Origin: Tretioscincus oriximinensis
Taxonomy: Eukaryota; Chordata; Lepidosauria; Squamata; Gymnophthalmidae
Length of the DNA: 64,000 bases
NCBI GenBank assembly: GCA_022410635.1
Contig: JAJVDF010000258.1
Coordinates: forward strand, 1,467,405-1,531,404
Direction of reading: 5' to 3'
In this document: positions 58,805 to 64,000 of the stretch, piece after piece
Numbering within the stretch: position 1 is the first letter of the stretch
Layout: each line of letters starts with the position of its first letter
The notes under the pieces: generated by a model
Seen by the model: only the letters and a program-made list of their open reading frames with translations
Database searches by the model: none
Told to the model about the DNA's origin: nothing
Made by a program: the position numbers and the translations under genes

Positions 58805-59215
58805 TGACTTTGTTTATTTATTCATTTACATTTATACCCCACCCCATACCCCAAGTCTCAGGGCGGCAACAACAATAAATGTGCAAAATCTACATTTTAA
58901 ACCATAATAATCAGTATCTGAAGGTGGAAGGAAAAAAATAGCATTTCTTCAACCAAAGGCCAGGTTGAAGAGGTGCATCTTTAAGGACCTTCTAAAATAC
59001 AATGATGATGACAGACACACCTCAAGGTGGAGACTACTCCAAAGATTGGGGGCAACCACCGAGAAGGCCCTAGCCCAAGTTCCCACTCCACTGGCTGTTG
59101 AAATGGATGGCAAAACCAGGAGGGCGTCCCCTGCAGATCTAAAGGCATGGGGAAGTTGGTATGGGAGAAGGCGTTCCTTTAGATATTTGGGGCCTAATTT
59201 ATTTAGGGCTTTACT
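58805..59215 (-). mobile_element. L2-like LINE 3' end, best antisense copy
   Basis: The plus strand begins TTTACATTTATACCCCACCC, then CAAGTCTCAGGGCGGC, the reversed 3' tail. On the minus strand the RT tail can be followed as VGTWARAF, then LWSSL and FRRSLKMHLFNLAF. These correspond to the sense copy at 19010-19285 and identify the family as L2-like. The plus-strand frame of 98 codons (58965-59261) is its antisense. Confidence 0.75.
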
Positions 59216-59224
59216 GTTATTTTC

Positions 59225-59335
59225 TTGCCACTGCTGGATACTGTTTTTATTTTGTTTTTAATGGTAATTTTGTATAGTTGCTGTTATTGTTGCCTGCCCT
59301 GAGACCTTTGGGTATAGGGGGGGGGGGGATAAATG
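59225..59335 (+). mobile_element. L2-like 3' tail in sense orientation
   Basis: TTGTTGCCTGCCCTGAGACC, then TTTGGGTATAGG, a run of Gs and ATAAATGTAAAC form a sense L2 3' end immediately beside the antisense copy. The two are arranged 5' end to 5' end, with their 3' tails facing outwards. The G run (59319-59328) may be mis-sized. Confidence 0.65.
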
Positions 59336-59759
59336 TAAACAACCAACCAAATAACATGATATCAGTATCATGAAGTCAATGTGCATGCATAAGTAGTGAA
59401 GGATGTTACAAAAGGTGGCTAGAACAAACATCAGCAAAGCCTTCAAAAAGAAGCCTTCACCATAACAGGGCGATGCATTTTGCCCAGATTGTAAATAATC
59501 GGTATGCACGGACTAAAATGCATATATATTTCCAGCTTTAGATATTCCTGCTACTAAGGTACTTTCAGCCCTACCCTGAGTCTTATTCTGGGAGATATTT
59601 CATAATAAAGAATCTGCTTTCCACATGCCAGTGCTGTTGCCATGCTTTAAACTACCATGCAGACTAAGGCTCAATGCAGAAAAGGCCTAAAACCGACAAA
59701 CTAAAAAGCAAAACCTCAACAATGAATATTTCAGTTCCTAAGTTTTCATATGACATGTA

Positions 59760-61020
59760 ATTGTTTTTGTTTCAATATATTTTTATTTTCCCAATTACAA
59801 AATGAATAAACATAGCCAAACATCAAACAGTCCAACATATTAAAGGTAACAATAACTCCCCCTTTTCCTCCTCTCTCCCCTCACCCCATGTTTGCCATAG
59901 TTCCAATTTAGATGAACAGTCCTTTCGATTGTCTTATCCCTGCATATAATTGGCCTTTGAACAATATTTCTTTATCCATTTTCAATAGTAGTTCCCATTT
60001 TTATTTGGTGTTTCTCATTCTTTTTTTTTCTTTTTCCAAGCCATTAGTCCCTTTTTCCTTTCAGAAAGTCAAACTTGAACTGGTACAAAATATATTGATG
60101 CCAAACTTCCATGAACTAATCCTTTTTTCCCTTCCATTTCAGTATAATGACCGAGGCAGCAGCAGAGAGGAATTGTTCCTTTAAGTAATATTTTTCTCAG
60201 TGTATTCTGGTTTTCTCAAAGTATAGAAGTACCCATTCTTCACCAAGTTCTATCCAAGCCAATTAATATGTCAATCTGTTGAGCTATTATATACCAACAT
60301 TTTTGCACCTCGTTGCACTCCCACCACATGTGCCAATATAAGCCTAAAACTGTATGGCAATGTCAACATTTGGAAGAGAGTCCTGTTGTCATATAAGTAA
60401 GTCTAGCTGGTGTTCTATACTATTTATGCAATAGTTTAAGTCTCAATTCTTTTACTCTTTCATAATTTTACATCCTTCTTTCTGTGATATTTACATCTAG
60501 ATCCCACTGTTTGTATACTAATCCTGAAATACCATCTTTTCCTTTTACTAGAACTCTATATAACAATCCAACAATGCCTTTATTGTTTGTTGCCAACTTA
60601 CAAATAACATGTTCCATTTCAGATTTAGTCGAGTGAGTGCCTGTCTTTTGACTACTTTCCTTGTTTAGTCAATTCTTATTTCTTAGTATATTTTCCCATA
60701 AGTGTATGGGAAGAAGGGTATTATGTCCACCTAAAACGTCTTTAATATACAAAACTCCTAATTTTTGCAATTACATCACATCTTTCCTTTTCATTATTAA
60801 TCGCATATATTGATCTTAAGAGACTATTCATTTTCCCCCCATTTAGACCAGCATTCCACAGTAGCCGTCATTAAATCCAGCATTTCTTCTCTTTTTCCCC
60901 TTTTGTGAGTTATCCATAATGTATTTACCACTATATTGTTCATATTTCTTTCCACCTTTACCCATTTTCTCCCTTGTCATATTCTAATTCTATTAAATGC
61001 AATATTAAATAAGCATCCCT
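59760..61020 (-). mobile_element. L1 LINE 3' portion
   Basis: The minus strand carries a decayed L1 ORF2 C-terminus. The landmark is Trp-His-Met-Trp-Trp-Glu-Cys then EVQKCW at about 60294-60336. The 3' UTR runs to the reversed A-rich tail near 59765-59790 (GTTTTTGTTTCAATATATTT on the plus strand), with a CCTCCTCTCTCCCC polypyrimidine tract at 59868-59881, the complement of the G-rich L1 3' UTR run. It has many stops and is not active. It lies in the same orientation as IL1RAPL1. Confidence 0.75.
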
Positions 61021-61318
61021 TGACATGTAATTGTTATCCACCTATGTTTGCATATAAGATAATCTTCTGTGCACTTCAATTAAATGCTTTATAAAACTGC
61101 AGCCCTTTCATATTAGGACAGGCCACATTAAGCTTTGCTAAAGTAGTTAGCCTGTATAAACCATTCATTCTTGACACATATGCCCTTTATAAATTACCAC
61201 AGCTTGAGCTACCTTTCAATGAATTCATCCTGTAACTGAGCTGTCATATTAAAGGTTATTTCCCTACTTCCAGTACTTTGGCTATTTGAAAGGCTATTCC
61301 TGGACAAATTGTCAGTGT

Positions 61319-61672
61319 AGGCTGAGCAGATGACTCCCTTTTGGGGGGGGGGACCTGGTTTGGGGGTGTCTATCCTCCCTTCAAGGGGGGGCAGTTCCCC
61401 CCATTTTTGCTGAGAATTTTTTTAATAGTTCCTGAAGGCACCCTCCCCTCAGTAAAAATAAAAAAATGCAAATTTCTCATGCACTTCAAAAATTCTCATG
61501 TACTTCAAAAAAATTATCTCGCACTTCAAAACAGTCTCGCATGATTTGCAGATTTCTCAGGTGGGAATTTTAAAGGGGTTGGCATGTTGGTGGGTGATTT
61601 GCAAAATGAATATGCAAAATAGCATGAATATTAATTGACCCATTTTGGACCTCAGAAAATCTGGTCAGTTTA
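61319..61672. mobile_element. MITE, AGGCTGACC family, 354-bp copy
   Basis: It starts AGGCTGAGCAGATGACTCCC and ends CTCAGAAAATCTGGTCAGTT then TA. The flanking TGTCAGTGT (61310-61318) and TGTCAGTTG (61673-61681) agree at 7 of 9 positions. The whole element aligns with the reverse complement of 63318-63893, and its ends match the 175-bp copy at 33812-33986. It has no ORF of note. Confidence 0.75.
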
Positions 61673-63317
61673 TGTCAGTTGGATGGGATGCACTTGGACA
61701 GTCCCAGGCTCCATTGCATCTTTAAAGGTTGGATCCAGCCCTCAAAATTTGTATGAAATCTTTGAAGAATGGGAACTGGGGACTCAATTTGGGCCTTTGC
61801 AGTTGTCCAAAGGGGTAATTTCAGCAGCTTCTGACACTACTTCATGGTGTGCCACTAAAGTTAGTCTCAATGTGCTCACTAGTATACTGGTTTGTCTTAT
61901 TGTCAAGGCTTCATTTAGCACAGATAGAATATTCCATGAAGAAGAGTCAGAATGTGCAGAATGAAGTNGACCGGATCCCGATATTGGTTCATGTGGAAAA
62001 TCCCTAAGGTGCCACCACCTATAGGTAAGCGTTTTCCTTAGAACTGCCCCATGTGTTATTATTAGGACAGAGTGCACAATGCATCAGAGATAAGCCACAA
62101 ATCATTTAAAACAAAATTTGATTTGTGATTTGAATAAACTGCATGCAAGCTTCTTCTTCTGGAGATAGCCCTCCACCAAGACTAGTGTTATGGTTTACAG
62201 CACAAAGTTGAAAATAAATGTTCTATTTTTCAACAAAATATTGTTTCCCATTACTAGAGAGAAGTGATGGGCCTGAGGGCCTCATGCATTACAAATCTCA
62301 TGTGCTTTAAATTGCTAGTAAATCACTTGCATTTTGCCTTTAGTCATTTTAGCTTAGCTCAGCATTTATTGCTTACAGCTGAATACAGGCACGTAAATCA
62401 TCTATCACATTTTTATAACCTACTGTAGCTTTCCATTTCATCCACCAAGGAACTGGCACATTTTAAGATAGTGCAGAGGTGAACATGTTATTTATACAGT
62501 GAGCAATATCCTTTCCCCTCCCTTTTTATAATTTTTTAATAATTTAAAATGAGAAGGAAATTATTATTCCTTGCTATGAAGAAAGATGATACTCATAATT
62601 CTGAACCACATTTTTACAATTCAGTGTTCTGGGCACTTTAGGAACTTAAAAAAACACCTATGTACAAAATTTGAATATAATTTTGTACTGCACAAGCTAA
62701 CAGTATAAGCATTTGAAATTGTCAATATAGTTTAAGCTACCAACAGCAAACTTCTCAGTGTTCCTTACACTTGCTACTTACTTAGGAAAATTATGCAGAT
62801 TATCATTTAAAATGTAGTCCTTCTAATCTCATCTTGGCCCCAATTACTAGCATTTCCACAACATCTAAGTGTTTGGAGAGTCCAAATCTCCTTTTTGCAT
62901 TTTGTACAAAATATTTAGCAACAGTGAGGCCATGATATGCTGATCTGCCATAGGTCAGAGAGACTTCTAGTGCACAAACAAATATGCCATCAATATATCA
63001 CCAAACATCCCCTACTGCTTTGTCATTTTTGATTTACAGGAGTCGCAAAATGCCTTTTCAGTAGTAGGCTTTATTTTGGGATGTACCTTGAAACAAGGCA
63101 TCTGCCGTTCACATGCTAGTTTAGGACGAACTATTGGCAGGCCCAAACTTTAAGTCCAAAATAGTATGCTCAGAGGAGACCTAGTTTTTCATATTATTAG
63201 ATGTTAAGTCTATCCAAAAAAATTGAATTTGATCAGAGTAATTACTAAACAGCAGACTACTAGAAAGATAATTCTTTGAAGATAATCTTTGGCCATTTCC
63301 ACATGGCAAGAAAAGTT

Positions 63318-63893
63318 AGACTGAGCAGATTTTCTGAGCACCAAACTGGGGTAATTAAAGTTCATGCTAACTTGCATATTCATAAATATGCAAATCACCC
63401 ACCAACGTGCATTCCCTTCTGAAATTCCTACCCCAAAAATCTGTGAAACATGTAAGAATTTTTTTAAGTGNGTGAGAATTTTTGGAGTGCATCAGAAATT
63501 TACATTTTTAATTTTTTTTACAGAGGGGAAGGTGCCTTCAGGAGCTGGCCCCGGTTGCTAGAGACCCCTAGTAGTGGTGCAGTAAATTGTTTTTTTNAAA
63601 AAAAATCATTTTTTTAAGTGGGTGAGAATTTTTGGAGTGCATCAGAAATTTACATTTTTAATTTTTTTATTGAGGGAAGGGTGCCTTTAGGAGCTGGCCC
63701 CAGGTGCCAGAGCCCCCTGGTGGTGGTGCAGTAAATTTTTATATAAAAAAAATTCAAAAAGTTTTTTTTTATTTATTTTTATTATTATTTTTCCTCAGTA
63801 AAAACTGGTGAAATGGCACCCCCCCCCAGGAAGGAGGGTAGACACCTCCAAACCGGGTTTGCTCCCCCCCCAAAGAGGTCATCTGGTCAGCCT
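63318..63893. mobile_element. MITE, AGGCTGACC family, 576-bp copy in opposite orientation
   Basis: It starts AGACTGAGCAGATTTTCTGA and ends GAGGTCATCTGGTCAGCCT. Reverse-complemented, it follows 61319-61672 through the GGAGGTGTCTACCCTCC block, the GGTGGGTGATTTGCA block and the final CTCAGAAAATCTGCTCAGTC. It is longer because of an internal 150-bp tandem duplication (63467-63616 and 63617-63766). The flanks are similar but not identical (AGAAAAGTT and ACAAGAAGT). Confidence 0.75.
63467..63766. repeat. 150-bp tandem duplication inside the MITE
   Basis: GTGAGAATTTTTGGAGTGCA then TCAGAAATTTACATTTTTAA occurs at 63472 and again at 63622, exactly 150 bp apart, with the GGAGCTGGCCCC and GGTGGTGCAGTAAATT blocks repeated as well. 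The copies are about 85-90% identical by eye. Confidence 0.85.
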
Positions 63894-64000
63894 ACAAGAA
63901 GTATTTTCCCAGTCCATTCTTGGTTGGCTAGGATCCAGACTGGCTTTTCCCATCCTGCATTTTTGGAAGCTTACATGTGCAATTATTTTGGTGGATTTTA

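Overview
This window is vertebrate genomic DNA, most likely from a squamate reptile (a lizard, possibly a gecko; the species cannot be fixed from the sequence). The evidence is an AT-rich landscape with GT-AG introns, abundant CR1, L2-like and L1 LINE fragments, a tRNA-derived squamate-type SINE whose tail is (CTT)n, a DIRS/Ngaro-like element and several miniature inverted-repeat transposons. Isolated N bases and one 521-base gap (51717-52237) show that it is draft assembly.

The only host gene I can support is IL1RAPL1 (interleukin-1 receptor accessory protein-like 1), on the minus strand. Four consecutive internal exons are intact: 27033-27165 and 25886-26031 (together most of the third Ig domain), 13613-13756 (transmembrane exon) and 4134-4304 (first part of the cytoplasmic TIR domain). 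All have AG acceptors and GT donors on the minus strand, phases match at every junction, and the 594 coding bases stay open. The upstream exons (Ig1, Ig2, start of Ig3) must lie beyond the right edge, and the rest of the TIR domain and the C-terminal tail beyond the left edge. The whole window is therefore the interior of one long gene: 1-4133 is intron, 27166-64000 is one intron of at least 36.8 kb, and everything else is intronic.

Layout: 1-4133, intron with an L1 fragment; 4134-27165, the exon cluster with L2, CR1, SINE and MITE insertions; 27166-31300, a GC-rich palindromic MITE and two CR1 fragments; 32686-32815, a long pure tetranucleotide microsatellite; 33-37 kb, MITEs and an L1 3' end; 37.4-39.7 kb, a CR1-derived element followed by a decayed YR-retrotransposon-like block with an SGNH-hydrolase remnant and 109-bp tandem repeats; 40-50 kb, L1, SINE, hAT-like and fold-back elements and CR1; 51-53 kb, an unassigned ORF, a purine microsatellite with the assembly gap, a SINE and a CR1 endonuclease fragment; 54.8-55.1 kb, a CpG-rich LTR-like block; 57-61 kb, L2 and L1; 61.3-63.9 kb, two inverted copies of a MITE family that also occurs at 33.8 kb.

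No bacterial-style operon, CRISPR array, tRNA or rRNA gene was seen. The observations most worth following are the SGNH/tandem-repeat element, the MITE family with AGGCTGACC ends and about 9-bp target duplications, two CR1-derived copies with the same non-CR1 leader, the symmetric transmembrane exon and possible intronic polyadenylation of IL1RAPL1, a strong CTCF-like motif, and a nearly perfect 35-bp-arm hairpin in an IL1RAPL1 intron.
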